From NCBI GenBank assembly GCA_964594905.1, contig CAZQOI010000005.1, forward strand, positions 1 through 64,000: DNA of 64,000 bases, read 5' to 3'. A program made the position numbers and the translations under genes. The notes below the pieces were generated by a model, which did not search any database, was not told where the DNA came from, and saw only the letters and a list, made by a program, of their open reading frames with translations. Positions 33,439 through 41,751 of the stretch are shown here, one piece after another. The DNA is from Granulosicoccus sp964594905 (GTDB lineage: Bacteria; Pseudomonadota; Gammaproteobacteria; Granulosicoccales; Granulosicoccaceae). How positions within the stretch are numbered: the first letter of the stretch is position 1; each line of letters opens with the position of its first letter.

Positions 33439-34386
33439 GTGCTTGAAGTGTGGATGTGGCTCGGTTTTTTTGGTGGTGCTTTCCAGGCGTTTCGCATTGC
33501 TGGGCAACGACTCGTCAGTATCTCTGCTGCTGGACAAGTGCGCCCACCCAGTGTCTGGGCCAGCCCGCTGTCGCGTGTATTTTTAGGTGTACCAATTTCG
33601 GCACTGGTGCTGATTATTTTTCTGCGTAAATCTGGTTTAAGCCTAAGCGAGTGGTTGGCGCAATTAGGGCCAACGTTTTTTCTCTGGATCGGCGCCGCTG
33701 CCGGGCTACAGCTTATCGCGACTATCGTACAAACCAGTTTGGTTAAACGACGCAATTTTGCTATCGGCATTGTTTATCTCAAAATCATGGTTCCAGCGCA
33801 AGCGCTTTTTGGTGTCATTTTGTTTGGTGAGTGGTTCAGCGCTGCACAATGGTTAGCGTTGTTGTTAGTCACTGTTGGTGTGTTTTTACTGGGGCGCGCA
33901 CGTGTTGTTACAAAGGATGCACCGGTGGCGCCGAGCTTTGACTGGAAGAGTCTTTGGATGGGTGTAATAGCCGGCGTCATTCTCGCTTTAACTGGGCTTT
34001 TTGTCCGCGAGGCCAATCTCGCGCTGAATGCCGACCTATTTGATCCGGTTACCCAGGGCATGACCAGCTTGTTTGTACTCGCCACCATGCAACTCCTTAC
34101 TTGTTCAATAGCGATTGCTATTCGCGACGCATCGGAATTTCGTGATCTTGCCCGTCGTTATAAATTGGTGCTGTTTACCGGGTTGATGAGCGTTGGCGGA
34201 TCTTCCTGCTGGTTTATAGCTTTTGCACTTGCTTCTCCAGCGTTGGTAAACGCCGTTGGGCAAAGTGAGTTTCTTTTCGCTATGTTGCTCTCGTTATTTT
34301 TCTTTCGTGAGCGGCCAAGTCGAGCGGAATGGATTGGCACAATTGTGGTTTTAGCGGGTATTCTTATTCTTCTGTTGTCGGGTTAG
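33439..34386 (+). CDS. EamA/DMT-family transporter
   Basis: 315 residues, GTG start preceded by GGGAGG (33423-33428) at a 10-base distance. About ten hydrophobic segments in two five-helix halves, with the hallmark end-of-half pattern (FGVILFGEWFSAAQWLALLL; LFFFRERPSRAEWIGTIVVL). The DMT superfamily exports or exchanges small metabolites; the substrate cannot be read. The next gene starts 9 bases after it, so the two are probably co-transcribed. The 193-base gap before it shows no recognisable element. Confidence 0.88.
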   Translation: MLEVWMWLGFFGGAFQAFRIAGQRLVSISAAGQVRPPSVWASPLSRVFLGVPISALVLIIFLRKSGLSLSEWLAQLGPTFFLWIGAAAGLQLIATIVQTSLVKRRNFAIGIVYLKIMVPAQALFGVILFGEWFSAAQWLALLLVTVGVFLLGRARVVTKDAPVAPSFDWKSLWMGVIAGVILALTGLFVREANLALNADLFDPVTQGMTSLFVLATMQLLTCSIAIAIRDASEFRDLARRYKLVLFTGLMSVGGSSCWFIAFALASPALVNAVGQSEFLFAMLLSLFFFRERPSRAEWIGTIVVLAGILILLLSG

Positions 34387-34395
34387 AGGGATCGC

Positions 34396-34776
34396 ATGAC
34401 TTACTTGTTAGTCAAGTCTTTGCATATAGTGGCGGTTGTGATCTGGATCGGGTCTCTATTTTTGATCACTCTGATGACCTCATTAAACGGCACAAGCGCC
34501 GATCAAATGAAGCTTGCTCGCCGAGTCACTGAAGCGGGTATCGGCCTTACCTGGCTTTTTGGAATCGTACTGGTTGTGTTGGGTAGTTGGTATACGTTTA
34601 CCTGGTGGCAAATCAAGATTGTACTGGTTATTGTTGTCAGTGCGATTCACTCTATTATGCATAGGCGCTGGCGGCGCCAAGCTGAGTCAGGACAACAAAC
34701 AAACCCCGCTTTACCCTGGGTCTTGTTAGGCTTGACCGTGCTGGTGGTGTCACTGGCGGTGTTCAAACAGCCTTGA
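34396..34776 (+). CDS. Small CopD/HemJ-like four-helix membrane protein
   Basis: 126 residues, four hydrophobic segments. The first helix reads YLLVKSLHIVAVVIWIGSLF, with His and Trp in the positions typical of CopD/HemJ-type (haem- or copper-linked) small membrane proteins. A basic stretch (HRRWRRQ) follows helix 3. It lies 9 bases after the DMT transporter. Too short and general for a firm function. Could also belong to a DUF2269-like family. Confidence 0.65.
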   Translation: MTYLLVKSLHIVAVVIWIGSLFLITLMTSLNGTSADQMKLARRVTEAGIGLTWLFGIVLVVLGSWYTFTWWQIKIVLVIVVSAIHSIMHRRWRRQAESGQQTNPALPWVLLGLTVLVVSLAVFKQP

Positions 34777-34799
34777 TATTACAAATACTACGTCAACCA

Positions 34800-34849
34800 A
34801 CAAATTACCTCTAATTTGTTCCAACAATGACATTGTTGATTTGTCATTG
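34800..34849 (+). promoter_or_regulatory. Tandem and mutually exclusive hairpins before the G8 lipoprotein gene
   Basis: ACAAATTA/TAATTTGT (34800-34807, 34812-34819) forms one perfect 8-base hairpin. CAACAAT/ATTGTTG (34822-34828, 34832-34838) forms a second. Part of the second can instead pair CAATGAC (34825-34831) with GTCATTG (34843-34849). No T-run follows, so this is not a simple terminator. It could be a leader structure for the gene at 34905. Confidence 0.4.
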
Positions 34850-34904
34850 AATTTGCCGAGATCTGCCGCCGCCAAACAAACTATCGGGTGCGATAGGGGT
34901 TGTT

Positions 34905-37079
34905 TTGAACAGGATCGCAATAGTCGCCCACGCAATGGCTTTACTTGCTTTGAGTGCGTGTGATGGAGGTACAAGTGTCAGGGCGCCATCCATCGCAAGC
35001 GCCAATAGTAGTGGTAGCTCGAGTCCGATCGAATCGTCACAGAGTCTTTTGTCGACTAGCGCGAATGATTTACCAGAGAGTCAAGCGCGTAGTGGTAGCG
35101 GCAACAGATGGTCTGAGTACTTTGGTGATACTGATGACAGTGATCACTTGACTGTACTTGCGGGCGATTCGATCCAGCTTGATCGATGCTCTGTGAATTT
35201 TGCCACCTTGCTTGTAGCAGGCCAATTGACAGTGAATGATTCGTTGGCCTCTTGTGATGAAGTGACTGTACGGGCACAAACCGTAGTTGTGAGTGGCGCG
35301 TCAGCACGACTTGCGATTGGTTCGAATGCTGATTCTTTCGATGGAAAATTTCGCCTGACGTTGACGGGCGATGTCGGTGGGTCTAGCCGTCACGGGGCCG
35401 AGCAGCGCATGCTGATGGTTAAAGATGCAGCGACACTTGAGATCTATGGTTCAAGTGCCGCAAAACGTAGCTGGTCCAGCCTGGAAGGAACCGTTCGGCG
35501 GGGCGATTCAGTTATCACACTCGCTCACGATACACAGTGGCAAGTGGGTGATTCGATTGTTATTGCTTCATCTAATGTTGAACCGCGCGAAGCAGAAACG
35601 CGGGTAATTAGTGCAACCGATGGGCGTACTTTTACACTTGATCAGCCTTTGAACTTCGACCATTTCGGTGAACAGCAGGAGCTGGATGGTCGAATACTGG
35701 ACAGTCGTGCGGAAGTGGGTCTGTTAAGTCGCAATGTCATCGTTGAAGGCGATGCCTCCTCAGCGTTGACGGGCATCGGTGCCAGCCTAGCGATTGTCGG
35801 CAGTTCACTGGCGCGTCCCGGTGATGATGAACCACTGACTCTTGTTGAAATCGAAGGGCTTGAACTTCGAAGTGTTGGTCAAGTTGCTCGCCCCGAACGT
35901 TATGCATTCATGTGGTATTTCGTTGGCAATGGGCGTAACCATTTCATTAGAAACAGCGCTATCCACAATAGCTTTCATCGTGGCATCAGTGTGATTGATA
36001 CAGATGACGTAACTGTTGAAAACATCGTGAGCTTTGATATTACCAGTCATGCGTTTGTACCATCCGAGCGTGGTAATGAAGTTAGAAATACGTTTCAAAA
36101 CAATTTGGCAGTGCTCACACGCAGGATTGTTGATCACCAACGATTTGCCTTTCCCGCTGATACCTTGGGACAGAGTGAGCAGTCAGAGCATCGTGCTTCT
36201 GCTTTCTGGTTGCGCAATACGTTTAACACCGTCACGGCCAATCGCGCAGCTGGCGTACTGGGTGGGCATGGTTTTTACTATGATCCTGTTACCGAACAGT
36301 CAGATCTATTAGCCTACAATGCCTCCGGCACTGACCGGATCTGTGCGTTCACGGACAATCTTGCCCACTCGATTTATCATCCACTTGATGGCTCCGCGCT
36401 ATCGCTTGACAACGCTGCTGGGTTTGGCTTGTTCATGGATCACCCAGGTAGTATTTTGCGGACTGACCCGGTGCTTGAATCTCGTTGTGTATTCGATGGG
36501 GTCGCGGTTTATAAGGCACACTCTGGTGGTGTTTGGTTACAGAGAAACTCCACGCTTCGGCGGGCCGTGGTTGCTGATAGTCACGTTGGCGTTGTAGGTG
36601 GTGATATTCTCGATGATGTAGTCGTGGCTGGGCAAACTGCCAATGCCTTGAATAGCTATCCGTTGCCCGTCACTGAAACCGAACGAGCACCAAGGTTTGC
36701 TCATCCTGAAAATTCTCTTGGCGGTTTCTATCAGTTACCGACTGGACCGCGTTCAAGCCGTGCAAAGCGTTTCAACGCATTTAGTTGTCTTGATCTCAAC
36801 GCCTGCTTTGTCAGCGCAAATAATGAAGCTGGTGAGATCGATCAATTTATTGATGCAACAATCGATAGCGTACGTCTCGTCGGTACGCCGCAAGGATTTA
36901 TTGGTCAATTTCAACAAGCGAATCTAAGTGAATCTGACTCGATCAATTGGGGTCAATTCACCGATGTAGATGGATCATTAACAGGTGTGCCAAACGAAAC
37001 ACGTAGTTTGAGTCATCCGGATTTTTTCGATATTCGCCTGCCTTTCGATAGCGTGCACGGCTGGAATTGGCAACTTTAG
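34905..37079 (+). CDS. G8-domain / parallel beta-helix lipoprotein, CEMIP/TMEM2-like
   Basis: 724 residues. The TTG start is chosen because it gives a complete lipoprotein signal (MNRIAIVAHA, lipobox LSAC, Cys19) and AGGGG lies just upstream. After a Ser-rich linker comes a G8-type domain (~65-150; LTVLAGDSIQLD, LLVAGQLTV, GKFRLTLTGDVGG). A strand-rich segment follows with W-x-V-G-D-x-I-V-I-A-S (WQVGDSIVIASSN, ~200-220), then VGLLSRNVIVEGD, and repeated right-handed beta-helix coils to ~600. This order matches the animal hyaluronan-degrading proteins CEMIP and TMEM2. In a bacterium it would sit on the outer membrane or cell surface and may act on a polysaccharide; this is inference. No neighbour confirms a substrate. 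Confidence 0.75.
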   Translation: MNRIAIVAHAMALLALSACDGGTSVRAPSIASANSSGSSSPIESSQSLLSTSANDLPESQARSGSGNRWSEYFGDTDDSDHLTVLAGDSIQLDRCSVNFATLLVAGQLTVNDSLASCDEVTVRAQTVVVSGASARLAIGSNADSFDGKFRLTLTGDVGGSSRHGAEQRMLMVKDAATLEIYGSSAAKRSWSSLEGTVRRGDSVITLAHDTQWQVGDSIVIASSNVEPREAETRVISATDGRTFTLDQPLNFDHFGEQQELDGRILDSRAEVGLLSRNVIVEGDASSALTGIGASLAIVGSSLARPGDDEPLTLVEIEGLELRSVGQVARPERYAFMWYFVGNGRNHFIRNSAIHNSFHRGISVIDTDDVTVENIVSFDITSHAFVPSERGNEVRNTFQNNLAVLTRRIVDHQRFAFPADTLGQSEQSEHRASAFWLRNTFNTVTANRAAGVLGGHGFYYDPVTEQSDLLAYNASGTDRICAFTDNLAHSIYHPLDGSALSLDNAAGFGLFMDHPGSILRTDPVLESRCVFDGVAVYKAHSGGVWLQRNSTLRRAVVADSHVGVVGGDILDDVVVAGQTANALNSYPLPVTETERAPRFAHPENSLGGFYQLPTGPRSSRAKRFNAFSCLDLNACFVSANNEAGEIDQFIDATIDSVRLVGTPQGFIGQFQQANLSESDSINWGQFTDVDGSLTGVPNETRSLSHPDFFDIRLPFDSVHGWNWQL

Positions 37080-37292
37080 TGCACACATGGTCACAGAATC
37101 TTTTGTTGTCTTGCCGGGTTTATACATCGATGTAAATTTCTCCTGAAAAGTTGTGTTTCCATGGGTTTTAGTCTGATAATTCATGCTTGTTCGGCATTCT
37201 GTAGTTGCCTGGGTTCGAAAATTCTTGAACGTCAGGCGGAGATAAGAGTCGGATGTTTAATCTGAAGCAAAAACACCCAGGAGCACAAGATC

Positions 37293-38354
37293 ATGAGACA
37301 ACCTACCGTAAGTGCCTTATTATTTTTTGTAGTTGCTTATCTCTTTCTGCCGTCGATGGCAACTGCAACTGACTATTCAGAGCTTTATAAGGAGCTGAGC
37401 CCGTCGGTTGTGACGATCAGAACTGCAACGGCGCAAGATGTTGCACGTGGAAATTCCAGAGGCTCCGGCATTGGTTCGGGATTTCTGATTGAAGATGATC
37501 TCGTTATGACGGCTGCACATGTTGTAGATGGGGCTCATAAAATCAGTATCAGCTTCAAGGACGGCAAGTATTTTGAAGCGGAGGTTGTTTCATCCATCGC
37601 CAGTAGTGATGCTGCGCTTTTACGCATGAACAAGCCACATCCAAATCCAAAATTGATGCGTCTTGGTAGTGACCTTGACGTGAATATTGGAGAACCAGTT
37701 TTTGTTATCGGTGCACCGTTCGGTATCGAACATACACTGAGTGTCGGTCATCTGTCTGGCAAAAGCACACGCAGCTTGATGGCGGGTGGTTCACCAGTGC
37801 GATTGTTGCAAACAGACACCGCAATCAATCCGGGTAACTCGGGCGGGCCAATGTTCAATCAACATGGTGAAGTCATCGGGATTGTCAGTTTTATTCTGAC
37901 TCGCAGTGGCGGAAACAACGGCATAGGCTTCGCCACTTCTATGGAAACAGCACACGATGCCTTGTTGAACAGTTCGGGTTTCTGGGCAGGGTTTGAAGGC
38001 ATCTTGTTGACCGAAAGGCAAGCGGCCGCACTTAATTTGCCTGAAGTCGGAATACTGGTGCAGCGCGTAGTGTCGGGTTCGGCAGCTGAAGCGTCTGGAC
38101 TCAGGGCAGGTGTAGTTCCCGCCAAGATAGGTGATCAGGAGTTTTTACTCGGTGGTGACGTCATCGTCGAAATCAACGGATTGGTCTGTGCGAATCCGCA
38201 TGACTTTCGTGAGCTCAGTGATGAGGCACGAATGGCGCGGGAGGATCTAGGTTATGCGATGCGTGTACTGCGCGGCGGAGTGGAGCAAAACCTGCTCGCT
38301 GTGGCCGAAGACGAATTCAGACCCTTTGAACCGGGAGTGATGGACGATAAATAG
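37293..38354 (+). CDS. Secreted HtrA/DegP-like (S1C) serine protease with PDZ domain
   Basis: 353 residues; AGGAG at 37279-37283 fixes the ATG. A signal peptide ends around SMATATD (~21-27). The catalytic triad is His76 (TAAHVV), Asp106 (SSDAALL) and Ser183 (GNSGGP). One PDZ-like domain follows (~235-335; VGILVQRVVSGSAAEASGL, GGDVIVEINGLV). DegP/DegQ have two PDZ domains, so this is closer to DegS-like or stand-alone periplasmic S1C proteases, but without a membrane anchor. Role: periplasmic quality control or regulated cleavage. A single gene with its own leader of 213 bases, in which I see no other element. Confidence 0.9.
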   Translation: MRQPTVSALLFFVVAYLFLPSMATATDYSELYKELSPSVVTIRTATAQDVARGNSRGSGIGSGFLIEDDLVMTAAHVVDGAHKISISFKDGKYFEAEVVSSIASSDAALLRMNKPHPNPKLMRLGSDLDVNIGEPVFVIGAPFGIEHTLSVGHLSGKSTRSLMAGGSPVRLLQTDTAINPGNSGGPMFNQHGEVIGIVSFILTRSGGNNGIGFATSMETAHDALLNSSGFWAGFEGILLTERQAAALNLPEVGILVQRVVSGSAAEASGLRAGVVPAKIGDQEFLLGGDVIVEINGLVCANPHDFRELSDEARMAREDLGYAMRVLRGGVEQNLLAVAEDEFRPFEPGVMDDK

Positions 38355-38404
38355 GCGAGCTGACCTGAGCCGATGGCTCTAACAACTATCAACAGCTACT
38401 GAAA

Positions 38405-38426
38405 ACCACATCATGGAAGATGTGGT
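38405..38426 (+). terminator. Hairpin after the S1C protease
   Basis: ACCACATC (38405-38412) and GATGTGGT (38419-38426) form a perfect 8-base stem with a 6-base loop, 50 bases after the protease stop. No T-run follows, so Rho-independent termination is uncertain. Confidence 0.35.
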
Positions 38427-38506
38427 CAGGTCTTGACTTGTTTAGCTATTCAAAGCATTGGTGTGAGCTAATTACCTGATATCAAGGCTTGGGTTATGAT
38501 TGGGCC

Positions 38507-40483
38507 ATGAAACTGTGGCAACCCAATCCGGCCGATATCGGCTCTTTGTCTGTCGTTGACTTTCGTCAGTCGATAGCATCCAAATACAATCTTCAGCTGG
38601 ATGACTATGTCGCTTTGCATAGTTGGTCGATTCAGCATCGTGCTGAATTCTGGGAAGAACTTCGACGCTATTGTGGCGTGCGTCTGACGCAAACGAATGG
38701 TGCTGACACGCTGATTGACAATGGTCGAATACAAGAGGCCAGCTGGTACCCCAATGCGAGTTTGAATTTCGCCGAAAATCTCTTGTTTTGTGGTCGACAG
38801 ATCAGGCAAGACAACGATGAAGCGATTGTCTTTCGAGGTGAAGGTGGCGTCAGTTCGCGCCTGACCCAAGCTGAGCTTGTTGATGCAGTAACCCGTTTGT
38901 CTGCAGCTCTTGCAGCGGATGGAGTTGAGAAGGGGACTCGTGTAGCGGCCTATGTGTCCAATATGCCTGAGTCAATTGTCGCCATGTTGGCGGTAACTAG
39001 CCTTGGTGCAATCTGGTCGTCCTGTTCGCCAGACTTTGGCATAGACGGTGTTCATGATCGGTTTGGTCAGATTGAACCAGAAGTCTTGTTCTGCATTAAT
39101 GGCTACCATTATGCGGGCAAGGTGCATGATGTTTCCGAGACGGTGAATGGATTGGTCGAACGCCTGCCGTCAGTCAAGCGAGTAGTTGAAATTGACTTTG
39201 TAGGCACTGGTGGGCAAAGCCGTTTGCAAGGCTCAGCGCTCGAAAAACGAAAATCCTGGGGTGCGTATTTGACTGAAGCGCCTGAGCGCGAGTTGGAATT
39301 CACACAGGTGCCGTTCGATCATCCGCTCTACATCATGTTCAGTTCTGGCACGACAGGTAAACCTAAGTGTATTGTGCATGGCACCGGTGGCACATTGTTA
39401 CAGCATGCGAAAGAGCATGTGATGCATGCAGGTGTGCAGCCTGGCGACAGAGTTTTCTTTTTTACAACCTGTGGTTGGATGATGTGGAACTGGTTAGTCG
39501 GCGGTCTTGCAGCAGGTGCGACACTTATGCTGTATGACGGATCACCGTTTCACCCAGACGGTAATGTTTTGTTCGACTTTGCTGCAGATGAAAAATTTAC
39601 GCACTTGGGAGTATCTGCAAAGTTTATAGACGCCTGTCGAAACGCCCAACTTAATCCAATAAAAACACATGATTTGTCATCGTTGCGAGTGTTGATGTCA
39701 ACAGGGTCAACTCTGCTGCCCGAAAGCTTCGACTACGTCTACCAACATGTCAAAGAAGACGTCTGCCTGTCATCAATGTCGGGAGGGACAGACATCGTAT
39801 CGTGCTTTTCCTTGGGCAATCCTGAATTACCGGTTCATCGAGGTGAACTGCAGTGTCTTGGTTTAGGTATGGACATGCAGGTATTCGATGAGCAAGGTAA
39901 AGCGCAAGCCGCTGGTGATCCGGGTGAGCTGGTATGTACTCAAGCGTTCCCTTGTATGCCAGTCGGTTTTTATGGTGATACCGATGGCAGCCGTTACCAC
40001 AAAGCTTACTTCGATCGTTTTGATAACGTCTGGTGTCATGGTGACTGGTCTCATATCACTGAAAACCATGGACTGGTCATACACGGCCGATCAGATGCCA
40101 CGCTGAACCCGGGTGGGGTGCGCATAGGCACTGCCGAAATCTATCGCCAGGTTGAAATATTCGAAGAAGTGCAGGAAAGTATTGTTATCGGTCAGAGCTG
40201 GGAAGGTGATACCAGAGTTGTTCTGTTTGTACGCCTTGCTGACAACGTGAATCTTGATGATGAATTGATCAAACGAATCAAATCACAGATACGAAGTGGT
40301 GCAACACCGCGCCATGTGCCGGCGGTCATCATTCAGGTTGCAGACATACCACGTACTAAAAGCGGAAAGATTGTTGAACTTGCTGTGCGAAAAGTGGTTC
40401 ATAAGCAGCCGATAGATAATGCCGAGGCACTTATGAATCCGGAAGCGCTTGAACTCTATCGTGATCTACCGGAACTAAGCTAA
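38507..40483 (+). CDS. Acetoacetyl-CoA synthetase (acetoacetate-CoA ligase)
   Basis: 658 residues from the ATG at 38507. An upstream TTG at 38489 would add six residues, but the family normally begins with the LWxPxP segment seen here (KLWQPNP). It is an ANL-superfamily enzyme forming acetoacetyl-CoA with ATP. Visible motifs: phosphate loop FSSGTTGKPKCIVHG from ~278, MSGGTDIVSCF, GDWSHITENHGLVIHGRSD, and the C-terminal catalytic Lys in IPRTKSGKIVE. Length and the motif FSSGTTGKPKCI fit acetoacetyl-CoA rather than acetyl-CoA synthetases. The next gene begins at the base after its stop codon, so they are co-transcribed. It likely recovers ketone-body or PHB-derived acetoacetate. Confidence 0.9.
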   Translation: MKLWQPNPADIGSLSVVDFRQSIASKYNLQLDDYVALHSWSIQHRAEFWEELRRYCGVRLTQTNGADTLIDNGRIQEASWYPNASLNFAENLLFCGRQIRQDNDEAIVFRGEGGVSSRLTQAELVDAVTRLSAALAADGVEKGTRVAAYVSNMPESIVAMLAVTSLGAIWSSCSPDFGIDGVHDRFGQIEPEVLFCINGYHYAGKVHDVSETVNGLVERLPSVKRVVEIDFVGTGGQSRLQGSALEKRKSWGAYLTEAPERELEFTQVPFDHPLYIMFSSGTTGKPKCIVHGTGGTLLQHAKEHVMHAGVQPGDRVFFFTTCGWMMWNWLVGGLAAGATLMLYDGSPFHPDGNVLFDFAADEKFTHLGVSAKFIDACRNAQLNPIKTHDLSSLRVLMSTGSTLLPESFDYVYQHVKEDVCLSSMSGGTDIVSCFSLGNPELPVHRGELQCLGLGMDMQVFDEQGKAQAAGDPGELVCTQAFPCMPVGFYGDTDGSRYHKAYFDRFDNVWCHGDWSHITENHGLVIHGRSDATLNPGGVRIGTAEIYRQVEIFEEVQESIVIGQSWEGDTRVVLFVRLADNVNLDDELIKRIKSQIRSGATPRHVPAVIIQVADIPRTKSGKIVELAVRKVVHKQPIDNAEALMNPEALELYRDLPELS

Positions 40484-41149
40484 ATGTTTATTCTCGTTGG
40501 CGTTATTTCTTTTTTACTTGCAGGTGTAGTTCGTTGGTGGATGACGCGTACCTATGGCAAGTGGGGGCAAGTGGCCAATCGACTAAATGTTAATGGGCAT
40601 TCGGTTGCTCGGCATATTCTCGATAGCAATGGCTTGCAATCGGTAACGCTCGAAGTTTCCAAGGGAGAGTTAAGCGATCACTACATTCCGTCGCAAAAAC
40701 TAATTCGATTATCAGAACGAATAAACAGCGAACCGAGTGTCGCGTCGATTGCAGTTGCAGCGCATGAAGTAGGGCATGCCATTCAGGATGCTACTGGCTA
40801 CCGACCTTTAAAAGCCAAGGCTGTAATGATGCCACTTGCGGCACTCGGAAATAAGCTTGGTATGGGTATGATTTTAGGTGCGGGGTTTCTTGGTAGTAAC
40901 TTGATATTGAATGGTGGCATGATGCTGATCGCTGGCAGTATCCTCACACAGTTGATCACTTTGCCCATCGAGTTTGATGCGAGTAAACGCGCCTTGCATG
41001 AACTGCAGCGCCTCAAGCTGGTTGATGAACGTGATCACGATGGTGCTGCAGAGATGTTGCGTGCTGCTGCCTTGACCTATGTGGCAAACGCCGCATCTTC
41101 ACTGGCGTATGTAGCAGTTTTTGCACTTGGTATATTGCGACGCCGCTAA
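40484..41149 (+). CDS. YugP-type zinc metallopeptidase (Zn_peptidase_2)
   Basis: 221 residues. An N-terminal membrane helix is followed by the HEVGH zinc site (94-98) within SIAVAAHEVGHAIQDATGY, two further hydrophobic segments and the conserved IEFDASKRA-type stretch with the likely third zinc ligand Glu/Asp. This is the usual size and layout of YugP proteins, inner-membrane metallopeptidases of uncertain substrate. Its ATG immediately follows the acetoacetyl-CoA synthetase stop. It converges with the small gene at 41152 with no terminator visible between. Confidence 0.9.
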   Translation: MFILVGVISFLLAGVVRWWMTRTYGKWGQVANRLNVNGHSVARHILDSNGLQSVTLEVSKGELSDHYIPSQKLIRLSERINSEPSVASIAVAAHEVGHAIQDATGYRPLKAKAVMMPLAALGNKLGMGMILGAGFLGSNLILNGGMMLIAGSILTQLITLPIEFDASKRALHELQRLKLVDERDHDGAAEMLRAAALTYVANAASSLAYVAVFALGILRRR

Positions 41150-41151
41150 TC

Positions 41152-41427
41152 TCAGGCCTTCCAGATCAACAACAGGGAATCCTTGTTGTCCGCTTCAAGA
41201 ATCCTGTGTTCATAGACTGCGCTAAGGTCTATCAAACGGTGAGTCGCTTGTTGTAAAAACTTGTGGGTTTCTTCGGATAAGCTGGAAGCTTGTGAGTCAC
41301 CGATTCTGCAGATAGATGAAACTATTGCGCGAGACATGCGCATTGCAACCGTTGTCGCGACATCAATTGGCAGCTTTTTTTTGCTGAATGAATGCATCAG
41401 TTTGAGCTCTGCATCGACGGTGTGCAT
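41152..41427 (-). CDS. Small unrecognised helical protein, possibly 5'-truncated
   Basis: 91 residues from the only ATG, with no clear ribosome site. The reading frame stays open upstream to 41508 and reads as sensible helical protein (LERQLVQHTEIKLISANF, SNLEQALM), but that extension has no ATG, GTG or TTG. Either the true start is the internal ATG or the 5' end is lost. No domain recognised. It ends 3 bases from the YugP stop, convergent. Confidence 0.45.
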   Translation of the reverse strand: MHTVDAELKLMHSFSKKKLPIDVATTVAMRMSRAIVSSICRIGDSQASSLSEETHKFLQQATHRLIDLSAVYEHRILEADNKDSLLLIWKA

Positions 41428-41616
41428 CAGAGCTTGCTCAAGGTTTGAGAAGTTTGCGCTGATCAGCTTGATTTCCGTGTGTTGTACTAGTTGACGTTCA
41501 AGTACATCTCAACGTTGCTATGAATATAGCTAATGGCTTCTCGATAGACAATAGAGGTTTTTTTAACTTAAGGCAGGTTCGTAAGTGGCAAGCTATCTGT
41601 TGTGATCAACGTATAA

Positions 41617-41643
41617 CACATGCGCACTATCATAGTGCATGTG
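41617..41643. repeat. Imperfect palindrome
   Basis: CACATGCGCACTA and TAGTGCATGTG pair except for a two-base insertion in the left arm. It lies in the 325-base stretch between the small minus gene and the Sat-CysC stop, in which no gene is visible. Possible operator or processed 3' structure. Confidence 0.3.
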
Positions 41644-41703
41644 CCTATGCTTTTTATTGCTTGTTACAGTCTAAAGTACAGGGGGTATTACAGTGATCAT
41701 TGT

Positions 41704-41736
41704 TGGCTTATCGATCAAGAACTGATCGATAAGCCA
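41704..41736 (-). terminator. Perfect 14-base inverted repeat after Sat-CysC
   Basis: TGGCTTATCGATCA (41704-41717), loop AGAAC, TGATCGATAAGCCA (41723-41736), with no mismatch. It begins 15 bases after the Sat-CysC stop on the minus strand. There is no T-run after it, so it may stabilise or process the 3' end rather than act as a textbook terminator. Confidence 0.5.
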
Positions 41737-41751
41737 TTAGCATCCGCTCGT

